A DNA stretch of 64,000 bases from Mytilus edulis (taxonomy: Eukaryota; Mollusca; Bivalvia; Mytilida; Mytilidae), in NCBI RefSeq assembly GCF_963676685.1, contig NC_092346.1:30641133-30705132 (forward strand), given 5' to 3'. Of this stretch, positions 34,515 through 46,690 are shown in pieces. The notes beneath the pieces were generated by a model, which saw nothing but the letters and a program-made list of their open reading frames with translations, searched no databases and had not been told where the DNA came from. The stretch's first letter is position 1. Every line of letters begins with the position of its first letter. The position numbers were made by a program, and so were the translations under genes.

Positions 34515-37500
34515 AAATCGTGTTTTCTAAAACTGTAACACCAAAACGATTCGAGATTTGTCGTGATTCTGAATCAAACGAATATGTGTCCTTTTCAATG
34601 CTGTCCCATTTTAAATACTGACACATTGCAGGATTCCCGATTCACCTATATTTCCATGCTGAGACTACTCGTTCGTACTATATTTAAACGCCATCAGACT
34701 ATCATCATGATCTCCATGATATATTTAATTAAATTTCTATATCTCAGTAAGTGTAATATAAAGCTCTGATTGCAAAATTAAGAAATATTGCTGTATAATT
34801 ATGTAATGGATTTTTACTTTTACCGTGAGAAAAGGCACTACCATGTATATAAATCTATTCACAAATAAATCGTTCCTGCTGTTTAAACGAAAAACGCAAT
34901 AGACATTGACATTTCTTTATTTTGAATAGCTTAATATCATTATTTTTAATTAGGAGTCAATAATCTTTGAATAGTTAAACGGTTTAGTGAGTAATATACC
35001 GTTTTCAGATACTTTTAATCTTTGATATTTGCTTTTTAATCGGACGATCATTTGATTATTTGGGGGATGGGGATCTGAAAAAAAAAGAAATCTGGACATG
35101 GTTAGAGCTAAAAATAAATAATTATCAAAGACAGACGGGTTAAAATGTAAGTTCTGCAACACAAATTACAGGACCTTATTGAGCAAAAAAAATATTTCAA
35201 AAAGAGATGAATAGTCAATCTGCAACCCGATCCCCTACCCCTCTACGAATATCAAATGGTTGTCCCCGAACATGAAAACTTTTAATAGTAAAATGTTATC
35301 ATAGTGATAACTAATTAATGTAAAGCCAAAACGGATCAGATATAATGTTTATAAAGGTTCCAACATAATTTATCCTTCATAGATGGACAAAGGCTCGAAT
35401 ATTTGGACTGGACAGATTTGACATGCCATGGCCAAAACGGTCTTATCAATCTTATCGTCTGTAAACAGTATTAAGTGTTCATCGTGAAATAATGCAAGTG
35501 CATTGCTTTTTTAATAGCCATTAATTAGTGTGTCATATGTTTGATATGTGTTAATATATAGCGACTGGTTATACTAGAAGTCAGACCACAGACGCTTTCA
35601 TCTTTCGTTAAATTACATCTTATATACAGGCACATTCAACAAATCAAATGGAAATTTGTATTTATTAACCACTATCAATCATAAGCACTAATGACCACAA
35701 CGAAAGACAAAACCATTACGTACCTACGGCCCTATCATCCAGTTAACCATCTGAATTTCTTCAAGACGGGAAATTTAGTCTATACCTGTCAGCCACCGAC
35801 AAATTAACTGCCGTAAAATGCTCAGTTCTCATCCAGACTTATCATTTTCACCTCGTATACTTTTTCAATTAGATTTTTATTTTTTCTAAAATTACTTGAT
35901 AGGTTAAGAATCTTTCTGGATTGTGTCAGTGCGTTGTTATAAAGATGAAAAACTAGCACATCTAATATATTTTATTAGCATCGTAATGAAATGTTAATAT
36001 CCTTCTGTACTGCTAATATACGGCAATTAATTCGGCAAGCGAAGTGAACAAGCGAGATGTTTTTATTTAGATTTTGAAATATTCAAGACGGAATCGCAAA
36101 AATAATATACTATAAACTTAAAATATTTACGCAAAACATCTACAATGATTAGATGGAGCTAACTTGGAGAAACAAAGTTACAACATATATAGAGGAAATA
36201 GGCCTCAAGGAGCCTGCATAAATTCACAAATTAATTATTTTTTGTTACTTTCTACAAAAGAAGTGTCACATGTTTTAATAACTCGAAAAAACTGTCTGAC
36301 TTGTATAAAAATTTCAAAAGCACATATCTTTGATGTTTTTAATAGAAAGTTACTTAAAAATAGTTTTTAGTTATTATATTTTTTTATCTTTTCCCTAACA
36401 CAATAAAAAAAATGATATTACAAATTATGATTTTTTTTTTTGTGGAATTTGATATTTCCTTTTTATGACAAAGTAATCCGAAAGAATTGTTCCTTGATAG
36501 CTAAGATTTTTTTGAATATAAAGTTAAGTCATTTCCTCTTTTTTCTCTTCTTTCAAGCAGAAGTTTACCAGATACATATCGAAACTCTTCCTAAAGAAAC
36601 TCTTACATCTTAATATCTATGTGATATTTGTCCTGCCAAAAATGCAAGTATTCTGATCTTTGTCCCGACACGAACAGGGTTGGAGATTGGACGATTTTTG
36701 ACTATGAAATTTTGGAACTTAAACATGTGGCTGATATATATGAATGTGTCTTAAAATGTAAAGTTGCGTTTTGATTTTTGTTTTTTGTTTTGTTTTAAAT
36801 TGTGGAAAATAATTGTTGCATTGTTAAAGTTGATGGTACAAGCAATCAGGGATGGATGGATCCAGGGTCCCTGTTGGCCACCCTCTCTTTAAGACCTTAA
36901 AATGCTATGAAAGCAGTCTTTTTTCAGATTTTTACTTTCCCTTAATTTATAGACTAATAAATATTTTCATTGTCACCCTCTGTCACCCCTTCCTTTTTAA
37001 TCCCGGAAACGCCAGTGGACTTAAAAATAAACTTTAGAAAACATTTTGAAGTGATTTCGTGTAACACTCTAAAGATACATGTTCTCAGGTGCACACACTA
37101 TTATACAAAATTCTATCAACCGGAAAAGAAACTGATTACTATTGAATCCGCTATCTGATTTTATCGGAAGAACGAAAAGGTGCAGTACAGCGAGGCAAAC
37201 ATCTCCGTGTGAAATTTGATTGGAATAAAGCATTGAATGCATAAAATGAAAATGTTTTCATTCGTTTATAAACGAAAACAATTCTATTATATGTGCATTC
37301 AAAGCGTTTCTTGGATTTACCTACGTTGGAAACGCTTAAATCCAAATTTTGTCCAAAAATTTAAAGGATAATTAGTAACTATGTTATGAAGCACACGATA
37401 TCTCATATTCGCTAGCCAAGGGTTACCATCCACGCCCCTTCTTTCCACAGGGAGGAGTGGATCATAATCCTCGACTTGTATAGGTTAGACAAAACTTTGA

Positions 37501-37525
37501 GCGTTACATATATGAAAAGAATTAA
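34515..37525. other. AT-rich sequence without recognisable genes
   Basis: Only short unsupported open frames. A possible repeat relic at 36,850-37,030 has GGATGGATCCAGGGTCCCTG and CACCCTCTGTCACCCC. I see no RNA gene or domain. Confidence 0.5.
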
Positions 37526-37529
37526 AACC

Positions 37530-37620
37530 AATGCTCTTCAACTTTTCTTACGATTTTAATCTGAGCGTCACTGATGAGTCTTATATAGATGAAACGCACG
37601 TCTGGCGATAACTATTGTAT
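37530..37620 (+). repeat. Fragment of the GTAGACGAAACGCG repeat family
   Basis: AATGCTCTTCAACTTTTCTT, then GAGCGTCACTGATGAGTCTT and GATGAAACGCACGTCTGGCG match the 3' part of 22,680-23,060. Confidence 0.75.
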
Positions 37621-38104
37621 ACAGAATACATTTGTTTGTGTGAGAATAATTAACATACTATTTTCTTGAAAACTCGATACAAACATTTAATATATAAATT
37701 TTTAAATACGCTTGATATTTCTGCATAGATTTTGAATGTCGTGACAAAAAAATACAACCTAAAACAACCAAGATTAATTTAGAAAGTGAATGTTGAGTTG
37801 TTGCGCTTTATGAATCATCAAAATCTTATGATCAGTGGCATATAGTTGTGTCTTTTATTCGATAACGTATGTTGTCTGACATATATATATATCTTAAGAC
37901 TTTCCTCTGATGCAGTCGATAATTAATAAAGAACTTTCTTGACAAGTCTCATGTGCAATTCTATATTGTCGTTCAGTGTTCCAAGCAAAAAAAAAGCAAT
38001 CGTCGTACAACTTTAGGGTAATGAAAAGAGGGTCGATAAAAAAATAACAGTTGGCGCGGGGCCACTAAGCATTCTGCCCTCTTTGCAATCCAGCATGTTC
38101 CATA

Positions 38105-38165
38105 TATAAGCTTAGGGAGGGAATCGAACCCTCGTACGCCAATCGAGTCATTATGACCCCTCTTT
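38105..38165 (-). other. tRNA-like B-box segment, probably a SINE remnant
   Basis: On the minus strand GAGGGTTCGATTCCCTCCC is a good T-arm with a B box. The upstream half does not give a proper A box or a full cloverleaf at the right distance, so I do not call a tRNA gene. Confidence 0.3.
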
Positions 38166-38989
38166 TCACGTTTCACAAAATTTTATCAAGTTCTTCCAAA
38201 ATCAGAATAAGAAGGTTCTTAATAAATTATCGATAGCATCAGGCGAAACATAAAAATTTCATACTGCTATTATTTATAAAAGACTACACAAAAAAAAAAG
38301 ACCAATGCCGAAAAAATGAGACACAACTAGGTGCGCTGCTGAAAATGGTCTGAAACAAGGTACTGACAGCCTCGGTAAATATAACTTTTGGTGTTGATAA
38401 AAGCCTTGTAACCACTTCACTGAAAGCCATAATAGGTTTTGGTTTGAGGGTGAAGTCGAAATAGCAACCTAGCGGCAAAGAAAACTTTAAAAAAATATCA
38501 ACTTAATGTTTTCAACGAAACATCTTTTGTCGCCAAATCTTTTTTCGTCGTCTTTTATCAGGAAAGGTGTCACGATATTGCAGTACTTAATATGTCTTTC
38601 GACATTAGGTTTAAAAAAAATTATTAAAAAGTTTAAATTAATTTTGTGTAATGTATGTTTGTGACGTGGCATGTATATTTGAAATGAAATTTTAAAAACA
38701 TGTTCTCCTTGACCATCTATACTTAATAATTTTGTGCTATTTCAGAACTCGATTCAACTTTTTTAAGCCCTTAGTTTCTTAAGGATTCTGGTTCGTAAGT
38801 TTTTAGTGTTCGATTTGGCAATAGTGGGTTTCGTTCGTACCGATTGATTTCTGTGTAGTGTGGTGTGTTTTTTGTGGTGTTAATTCTGATTGTCCCCTTT
38901 GCATTTTCTTACTTAGGAAAATAATGATGAATTTATAGTGTAATTCTTTCTAATCTAATTTTCAGTTAAAATGTAGATAGACAATTGTC

Positions 38990-39410
38990 ACACATTTGCC
39001 TGTATCGCTCACCTGGTGAAAAAAATCGTCAGTTGGCAAATAAGGACCTTTTATAGCGGCATTAACCTTGCTACAATAGTTTTCTTTAGATAACAGCAAA
39101 TAGTAAAATAGTAAAAATCATCATTTCCAAGGTATTACTCTTAAAAGGGTTATGAATTTACAGAGAGATATCTTGTCATGCTGATCATTTTGTAGTTTTA
39201 AATCCAATCCTTTAATTTCTAAAATAGCGCTAAAAATTTAAACCATTTAAAAAAGTATATATAAGGGGTAAAAGAACTCAAAAAAAGGTGGACCGATTTT
39301 TCTGAATTGGTCAGGTCGTGTGAACCATTTTTGCGATTACATATTTAACTTTGCTCTTATATTTTTCACTATATTTCAGGAACAATTACTCAAAAGCAAG
39401 TGTACAGATT
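38990..39410 (+). repeat. Probable degenerate dispersed repeat
   Basis: CTGTATCGCTCACCTGGTGA, GTATTACTCTTAAAAGGGTT and ATCTTGTCATGCTGATCATT resemble the CGCTCACCTGG type of bivalve repeat that I remember, and GAAATCGCTCGTCTG at 39,930 is similar. No coding potential. Confidence 0.4.
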
Positions 39411-39464
39411 TTTTCCCGAATTTTCATTGTAATTCCTTCTTGTTATAGTACAATGTATAAATAT

Positions 39465-39840
39465 GAGAAGATGTAATATGATTGCCAATGAGACAACTCT
39501 CCACCAGAGACCGAATGACATAGAAGATAACAATTATAGGTCACCGTATCGTAATCAGGAGATAGCAAAACCCGTTTCGAATATTCAGATATAAAAAGCC
39601 CATTTAATTAAACAATTAAAACGAGAAAAATCATATCCAAAATCAATGAATAAACAAAAATTATATACAGCAACGAAAGACAACTGAATTGTACTGAATT
39701 GGGACAGGCACACGCAGTGTGTGGCGGGGATAAACATCATAGTGTAGGGCGGGTACCCAATCCTCTCATGGCATTGGAAAGGGGTACAACAAATCAACAC
39801 AAGAACAAACTGTACAACACAATAAACAAACAGCAAATGT
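39465..39840 (-). repeat. Dispersed repeat, AGAGTTGTCTCATTG family
   Basis: AGAAGATGTAATATGATTGC, then CAATGAGACAACTCTCCACC and GGTACCCAATCCTCTCATGG: the reverse of the family, joined to its gene-distal variant (GGGACAGGCACACGCAGTG). Non-coding. Confidence 0.8.
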
Positions 39841-39904
39841 GATATACAAAAAACAAACAAAACCAGAATGTGATTATTTTTGCAATTTTCACTGGAAATG
39901 CATA

Positions 39905-40640
39905 AAAAGTTCAAACAAGAGGGCACACGCTGAAATCGCTCGTCTGATTAATGTCTAATCATGATTAAAAAATTATGAGGTCAAGGTAAAAAGAATCCTG
40001 CCAGACAGATATTATCACCTTGCAATCATTTTATACATGAGTTTCATACTCAATTATAGTTGACCCATTATAAAAATAATGACCCTTCGCTTGTAGTACT
40101 CGAGAAAAAGATGAAGCCATAAAAAAAGCTATACATGGTTAACTGAGCCATGAACTTAAGAACAAGGTCAAATGAAACTAGCCAGTCGGACAGCTACACA
40201 TCAAAATCATTACATACAAACAATAGAGTTGAGATTTTACTTAATATATATATACTATAGTATTTGAGATACGGACATGACCAGCAAACTTCAACTTTGA
40301 TTACTGTTATATGAAATGAGGTCGAGATGAGGTAAACCTTGTCTGACGCAGATGTATACCAAATATAGTTATCCTTTCTTCAGAATTTAATAGTGAGAAA
40401 TTGTTTTTTCCCAAGCAGTCGTTTAACAATGAAATGAGTAAAAGACAATCGACATATATGCATACGACAGGCAGAAACTTCGTAACATTATGTATCAGCA
40501 TACAAGGTAAGAAACATCCATTCTTCGGCCTTCTTAAATATAAATCTTTATAAAAATAGTTAACGCCGTCGCTGCCGTTTGATTGTTATTCTGGTCAGAT
40601 ATTCTTGACACAAAAATCAACAATTACAGGGGCAATAACT
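39905..40640 (+). repeat. Dispersed repeat, ACCAAATATAGTTATCCTTT family
   Basis: It shares ordered words with 46,170-46,690: ACCAAATATAG, AGGAAGTG/AGAAATTG before TTTTTTC, AAGCAGTC, and a GGCAGAAACTT-like stretch followed by CGCCGTC. GAGGGCACACGCTGAAATCG marks its left end. Diverged and non-coding. Confidence 0.55.
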
Positions 40641-40684
40641 CCATGCTGATAGTTAGATAGATTAAAAAAAAAAATCGGTGTAAA

Positions 40685-41470
40685 TAAATTTAAAAAAAGA
40701 AGATGTGGTATGATTGCCAATGAGACAACTCTCCACAAGAGACCAAAATGACACAGAAACTTACAACTATAGGTCACCGTACGGCCTTCAACAATGAGCA
40801 AATAGATATAGGAAGATGTGGTATGAATGCCAATGAGACAACTCTCCATCCAAATAACAATTTATAAAAGTAAACCATTATAGGTGACTAAGGTCAATAT
40901 ACGGCCTTCAACACGGATCCTTGGCTCACACCGAACAGCAAGCTTTGAAGGGCCCCAAAAATTAGTAATGTAAAACCATTCAAACGGGAAAGCTCATACC
41001 GCATAGTCAGCTATAAATGGCCCTGAAATGACAATGTAAAACAATTCAAACGAGAAAACTAACGGCCTAATTTATGTACAAAAATGAACGAAAAAAATAT
41101 GTAACACATAAACAAACGACAACCACTTAATTACAGGCTCCTGACTTGGGACAGGCACATACAATTGAGAATGGAAATGTGGAATGTGCCAAAGAGACAA
41201 CAACCCGATCATAGAGCAGACAACAGCAGAAGGTCACCAACAGGTCTTTAATGCGTCCTTCAGCTGGCCCCTAAACAAATTTATACTAGTTTAGTAATAA
41301 TGAACGCCATACTAAACTCCAAATTGTACACAAGAAACTAAAAGCTAAAATAATACAAGACTAACAAAGGCCAGAGGCTCCTGACTTGAGACAGGCGCAA
41401 AAATACGGCGGGGTTAAACATGTTTGAGAGATCTCAACCCTCCCCTTATACCTCTAGCCAATGCAGAACG
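40685..41470 (-). repeat. Cluster of AGAGTTGTCTCATTG-family copies
   Basis: AGAAGATGTGGTATGATTGC and CAATGAGACAACTCTCCACA at 40,698 recur at 40,812, so two starts are nested. The body runs to CCTGACTTGGGACAGGCACA near 41,160. A related block follows with AAATGTGGAATGTGCCAAAG, CAACAGGTCTTTAATGCG and GGGGTTAAACATGTTTG. Confidence 0.8.
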
Positions 41471-41999
41471 CATAACAATACGCACATTAAAATTCAGTTC
41501 AAGAGAAGTCCGAGTCTGATGTCAGAAGATGTAACCAAAGAAAATAAACATAATGACAATAATGCATAAATAATATCAGACTACTAGCACTTAACTGACA
41601 TGCCAGCTCCAGACTTCAATTAAACTGATTGAAAAATTATGTCTACATCATATGAATATCAGGCACTATCCTCCCTGTGAGGGGTTTAGTATCATACCAT
41701 CATAACATGTATGAGAAGAACATAACCCGTGTCATGCTGGTTTATTAATAATAAATGTGTTTAGTTCCGATGCAAAGACCCTATAAGTGAATCAATATTA
41801 ACGCCAAAATATGCAATCTTTAATAACCTGACAACAGTATCGTAACTATATCCCTTCTTAATAAGTATATTTAAAGGTTTTGTTAGCTTCTGAGGTGAAT
41901 ACTGACATTTTTGTGCTTTACAAAGAATATTTCCATAAAATATTGGATGTGAAATACCTGAACGTATAAGCAGTCTGCATGTTGAGCTATACAGAATGT

Positions 42000-42075
42000 G
42001 GCGGGGTTAAACATGTTAGTGGGATCCCAACCCTTCCCCTAACCTGGGACAGTGGTAAAACAGTACAACATAATA
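42000..42075 (-). repeat. Fragment of the GGGGTTAAACATGTT repeat
   Basis: GGCGGGGTTAAACATGTTAG, then GGGATCCCAACCCTTCCCCT and ACCTGGGACAGTGG match 41,405-41,450. The overlapping 84-codon frame at 42,052 has no recognisable motif. Confidence 0.7.
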
Positions 42076-42079
42076 ACGA

Positions 42080-43035
42080 ACTATAAAAATCAGCTGAAAA
42101 GGCTTAACTCATCAGACGAACAAAAAAACAAGTGGACGTGGCCGGGTACTTGTACATCCCAACAAAAAGACACTAGGTACATATCTGAGAGTACTCGCAA
42201 TCAACTGACACTAGTTCAAAGCCCCTTACAACTAGTAAAAAAAATCATGCATCTAAGACTAAATTATCAATCCGTACACATCCAACATCCAATGGATTTA
42301 GAGTAAAGACGTCAAAAACAGTCGGAGAAAAACATGACCTTGTACAATGCCAAGATACTGGGATCGAGAGATTGTAGATCCAAGAAATTGTATATGTATA
42401 TAACATACTAGTAATATTTAGTACCTATAACGCTGATTTAGAGATATTAGTTAAACACTCAATGCATAATACTACGGATGATACATACTGCTCACTCTTC
42501 CCCCTGGATCCGCCTATGATGTTATTTGTAATTCTACAGTGTTATACTTTTGTATTAATTTTGATATCCATAATGCCATTACTATTTACGTAATTTCTAA
42601 AGGGGAAACATCTTGCTTTTAGAAAGTGTACAGCTTACGTCAATATTATCAACCAATGAAACATACTTACCAAATACAGGTCTTGTCTATTAAAAGGCAT
42701 ACATTCTGCTAACCACATATTCGGATCTGTAATTTTAAGTTGGTACCGGTGTGTTCTCGGTGGAAACTACTGAATGAAAAATTCCGATGGCGGACTTTTG
42801 GTTTCGCTTTTATTCGGCAGTTAACAAAAGCACTTATAGCGTATATATATATATACATTATGTACACAGCCATGTATCACCATCATTGATGGCGATCCGA
42901 TGGATACATCTGTTGTAGAGTTGTCACTGACTCAGACGTACTTATAAATATAATTATTTTCTGTAACTGTATATTACATTAATTTGTAGGATCCTTTACT
43001 ATAGATAATTTAGCTGATCTGTAACAATAACATCT
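42080..43035. other. No feature recognised
   Basis: AT-rich, with short unsupported open frames, an (AT)n run at 42,843-42,855 and a CCCCTGGATCCGCCT word at about 42,501 that may be a remnant of the GGCGGATCC-ended elements. Confidence 0.5.
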
Positions 43036-43039
43036 TCAT

Positions 43040-43300
43040 GCCTTATATATCATGTACTGTAGTACGCCGCTAGATTAAAACTGACGAGGAAAGGTAACAC
43101 ACGGCCAGCGAAAGCTCTTTTTTTGAGAGCCCAGGTGGTCGTGTGGTCTAGCGGGACGGCTGCAGTGCAGGCGATTTGGTGTCACGATATCACAGTAGCA
43201 TGGGTTCGAATCCCGGCGAGGGAAGAACCAAAAATTTGCGAAAGCAAATTTACAGATCTAACATTGTTGGGTTGATGTTTAGACGACTTATATATATATA
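43040..43300 (+). mobile_element. tRNA-derived SINE, plus orientation
   Basis: The stretch from 43,133 has a Pol III promoter: A box TGTGGTCTAGCGG and B box GGGTTCGAATCCC (43,202-43,214), about 50 bases apart as in a tRNA with a long variable arm. A leader (TGTAGTACGCCGCTAGATTA) precedes and a tail (ACATTGTTGGGTTGATGTTT) follows. The reverse partner is at 44,486-44,636. I recall this as a common mussel repeat. Confidence 0.85.
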
Positions 43301-43950
43301 TTTAAACAAGTTTAAATTGAAAACTGCGTTCAAACCTATGATTGCGTTTGATAAAAACCGCAATTTTTATACGTGTGCATGTAAAAAAAAATCGTTGTAG
43401 AAGGGTCTAAATACAGCACAAACAACATTTTCCAAAAGACCAAAAAAGTGAAAAGGTATATTTAAACAAAACGCATTTGACTAAGGGTTGACATCAAAAG
43501 ATCGATGTAGGATAAAAAACTTAAATCAAATAGTTTGGGGGTGTGGGGGGTCAACATTGCTGCAAGTTTTGTTTATCTAAAATCGATTTTACATATATCC
43601 CTATTGGTCAATCAATTTTCCCCAAATTAAGTTAAGAGGGGTGTGTGGGGGTCAGTGAAAAAACTATGTAAATTAAGTTTTTTATCCTTCATTGAACTTT
43701 TGATGTCGTTCCTAACAGGTCGAACAACTGATGTTCTTTAACCCTGCTGACTGCCATTGGAGATTTCAAAATAAAATTGATCACAAAATGTAACAAAATG
43801 GATCTTAATAGAGATTTAATACTAAACAGAAAACAATAAACTTGTGGCCAAGATGTTATGCCACAAACATGAGGTGTCAATATTTGTTTGTACACCAGAT
43901 CCGGATTTCGACAATGAATGTCTCTTCAGTGATGTTAGAGATCGAAACGG
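43300..43950 (+). repeat. Direct repeat, copy 1 (interrupted by a MITE)
   Basis: Ordered words GTTCAAACCTATGATTGCG, TACGTGTGCATGTAA, GTTGTAGAAGGGTCTAAATA, TTCCAAAAGAC, ACCCTGCTGACTGCCATTG, CAATAAACTTGTGGCCAAGA and GGATTTCGACAATGAATGTC all recur in the same order at 44,070-44,490. This copy is longer because of the insertion at 43,485-43,712. The minus-strand frames in both copies (TPHVCxITSWPQVYCFLFSI) are a by-product of the repeat. Confidence 0.88.
43485..43712. mobile_element. 228-bp Harbinger-like MITE with TAA duplication
   Basis: The left end GGGTTGACATCAAAAG and inverted right end GGAACGACATCAAAAG extend inward over a shared GGATAAAAAACTTA, about 38 bp of terminal inverted repeat. TAA flanks both sides (43,482-43,484 and 43,713-43,715). 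The paralogous copy at about 44,248-44,260 has no insertion. A 3-bp TAA target and GG-ended repeat fit PIF/Harbinger-type elements (inference). No coding capacity. Confidence 0.82.
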
Positions 43951-44069
43951 TATTTGGAAGGCCATATAATTTACCCTCAATTTGAGATAGACTCTTGAAT
44001 TTTAAGAGTCAATATAGGATGAACGGATCATATAAACCGGAGGGAAAATATGATACAAGCCCAAACGAA

Positions 44070-44490
44070 AAAATATAAACAAGTCTAAATTGAAAACTAC
44101 GTTCAAACCTATAATTGCGTTGGATAAAAACCGCAATGTTAATACGTGTGCATGTAACAAATTTCGTTGTAGAAGGGTCTAAATACAACACAAACATTTT
44201 CCAAAAGACACAAAAAGTGAAAAAGTATATTTAAACAAAACGCATTTGACTTTAAACAGGTCGAAAAACTGATGTTCTTTCACCCTGCTGACTGCCATTG
44301 TCGATTGCCAAATAAAATTGATATATATCACAAGATGTAACAAAATGGATCTTAATATAGATTTAATACTAAACAGAAAACAATAAACTTGTGGCCAAGA
44401 TGTTATGCTACAAACATGAGGTGTCAATAATTGTTTGTACACCAGATCAGGATTTCGACAATGAATGTCTCTTCAGTGATGTTAGATATA
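44070..44490 (+). repeat. Direct repeat, copy 2 (empty site)
   Basis: It has the same ordered words as 43,300-43,950, but CGCATTTGAC runs directly into TTTAAACAGGTCG. It is therefore the unoccupied version of the MITE target. Confidence 0.88.
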
Positions 44491-44636
44491 TACAACTCGT
44501 CTAAACATCAACCCAACAATGTTAGATCTGTATATTTGCTTTCACAATTTTTTTGTTCTTCCATCGCCGGGATTCGAACCCATGCTACTGAGATATCGTG
44601 ATACCAAATCGCCTGCACTGTAACCGGCGCGCTAGA
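44486..44636 (-). mobile_element. tRNA-derived SINE, minus orientation, 5' truncated
   Basis: It is the reverse complement of the SINE at 43,133-43,300: B box at 44,568-44,581 (read CCGGGATTCGAACC), CAGTGCAGGCGATTTGGT nearby, and AAACATCAACCCAACAATGT for the tail. The tRNA head is cut within the A box near 44,632. Confidence 0.82.
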
Positions 44637-45017
44637 TATATATAAATTGAAGGTAGATTTATAAGTTTTTTATTATTGTTATTAGTATTGGATTCATACT
44701 CGATCGATAGGGAGTTCCTTTCATAATAGATGCCCATATTTGCAAGTTTGGTTCAATTTTATGCAAGGTTCAATGTTATTATTTTGAAAACCCGTTTCTG
44801 CCCTTATTTCAGCATTTTAAGTTTCATCTCTATGAAGCAATGGTTTTTACCAGAAAGATTCTCCAATTATCGTATGTTACCATATATATGGAAGTTTCGT
44901 TGCAACACCATAATAGGTTCAGTTTTCATTTATTATCCGGAAATACCTTTTCTGTTATTTCTTAACTATAAGAATGGTGTTGGACACAGTAGTGGAAAAA
45001 CAATTGTTTTATTTTAT

Positions 45018-45210
45018 AGGGAATCAATGAAGCATGACTGGAGAGGCCCCCTCTTAGGCAGTCAATAGCAGTGGCGGATCCAGAACTTTTCAAAAAGGGG
45101 GGCCGCTCCACTCATGCTTCAGTGATTCCCTATATAATCAACCAAATTTTCCACCCAGGATCCGCATATGAATGGGCACCCTCCTGTGAAAAGTTATGGA
45201 TCCGCCACTG
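45018..45210. mobile_element. Nested inverted-repeat elements with GGCGGATCC ends
   Basis: 45,069-45,210 begins CAGTGGCGGATCCAGAACTT and ends with its inverse (AAGTTATGGATCCGCCACTG), the same terminus as 14,109-14,285. No target duplication is visible. Just left of it, 45,018-45,058 (GGGAATCAATGAAGCATGAC...) is the inverse of the element's own interior (45,090-45,135), so a fragment was inverted or a second copy is broken here. Confidence 0.75.
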
Positions 45211-45239
45211 TTATGGACATATATTTAAATATGGTTCCA

Positions 45240-45850
45240 AATCAATATAATGTTCTAAAGCTATAATCTGGAAAAGATTGTCTGCACTTATATTTGTCAA
45301 TCTTAGTAACCATGATCTTGACATGAGACGGAGCGACATCTAAATGAATTCTTGAATTTTTATCCGGCCATTCGTTTCCTGTTGTTTGTTTCTGAATCAT
45401 ATTTGCAACAGTGTGACATAACATTGTATGTATAAGATGTACTTAAATTCATGATTAAATAGCGCTATTACGGATTCCATTTCTGCACGTATTTCTTTCT
45501 TTTAAAATTATGACCTTGACTCTAGGCACAGTGATTGCAAATGTAAAGGCATCTTCCCTTCATTACGTGACCAAAAACTCCAGCTTGGTAACAATCTTTT
45601 GCAAGGTTCTAACGTGATAATCCGGGAAACCTTTTCTTGTAGTAATTTTTGTCTGTTTCTACTTACCACGACCTTGACCTTAGACGTAGGGACATCAAAA
45701 TCAATAGATAGTAAGTATTCTCTCTTCTCTATATGTAACCAGTATGACAACATATATTTTCAAGTGACGTTTAATATAATCCAATATAAAATATTTGAAA
45801 CCAAGATGACTGGCGGACGAATCAAAATAAAAGTGTCACGCTACTAACGC
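45240..45850 (-). repeat. Diverged dispersed repeat, TGACCTTGACCT type
   Basis: Two related blocks (45,240-45,360 and 45,590-45,720) share AAATCTTTTGCAAGG-like and ACCTTGACCTTAGACG/ATCTTGACATGAGACG words followed by a GACATC-AAAT stretch. A similar CTTGACCTTTG block is at 54,265-54,435. No coding support. Confidence 0.45.
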
Positions 45851-46014
45851 GTGTGATATATAATCAGGGAGCCAATAATCACACATTTTCCCCAAAGCAA
45901 TCATCTCAAAACATGGACATGATCTCAATTTGTTTAATATCAATTCAAGAAAACATTAAAAACCAAATCAGAAAAATAAACACGAAGGCGCAATAAGTCC
46001 GATAAAAATACATC

Positions 46015-46140
46015 GAAGATGCCTGGGTCATAATTTGGCACGCCAGACGAAAGTTCCGTCTTCATAAGACTCACCAGTGGCACTCGATTCCAACAGTTAA
46101 AAGGTAAATTCAAAAGATGTTGAAGAGCGTCAAAAAACGA
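46015..46140 (-). repeat. Reverse fragment of the GTAGACGAAACGCG family
   Basis: CGCCAGACGAAAGTTCCGTC, then TTCATAAGACTCACCAGTGG and TGTTGAAGAGCG are the reverse complement of the family's 3' part, with many changes. Confidence 0.6.
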
Positions 46141-46169
46141 AAATTAAAACAAATCTCAAAAAACACAAA

Positions 46170-46690
46170 CTTATTCTTTGATCAATGAACAATAAAAGTT
46201 AGTTCAATGTCAGATGAAATGTGCCAGGCGTACATGCACACCTGGCAATCATTCCGTATACAAAACATAATGGTCATATTGCATTTATGATTTGAGAAAA
46301 AAAAATATACAGACGACTAAAAACGTCCAATGAACCATGAAAAAGAGGTGAAGTTCAAATGAAACCTCTTAGTTGGACATGTACACCTTACATTTGGTAT
46401 GAATGACTTATTGAAATACAGACTTGACGAAGTAACTTTAACCTTGATCGCTGATCAATGGAATTAGGTCGATGTCTGGTTAACCATACCTAACGGAAAC
46501 GTAGACGTTACCAAATATAGCTATTTTTACTCATAATAAGGAAGTGTTTTCACTTAACAATCTTTTTTTCAAGCAGTCACTGAATCATAAAAAATGAGAT
46601 CAAACAGCACACACAGGTGAAACTTTGAACACATAGTTTACGCCGTCACAGGTTGACAAATGTCGTCATTGAAGGGCTAGAACTCCAAGG
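46170..46690 (+). repeat. Dispersed repeat, second copy of the 39,905 family
   Basis: ATGAACCATGAAAAAGAGGT, ACCAAATATAGC, TTTTTTTCAAGCAGTCACTG and TACGCCGTCACAGG follow the order seen at 39,905-40,640. Non-coding. Confidence 0.5.

Noticed and set aside
38105..38165. Possible tRNA gene
   Set aside because: Only the T-arm/B-box half is convincing; no matching acceptor stem or A box was found at tRNA distance.
43133..43225. Possible functional tRNA gene with long variable arm
   Set aside because: A and B boxes are good, but a leader and tail shared with the inverted copy at 44,486 show it is a SINE head.
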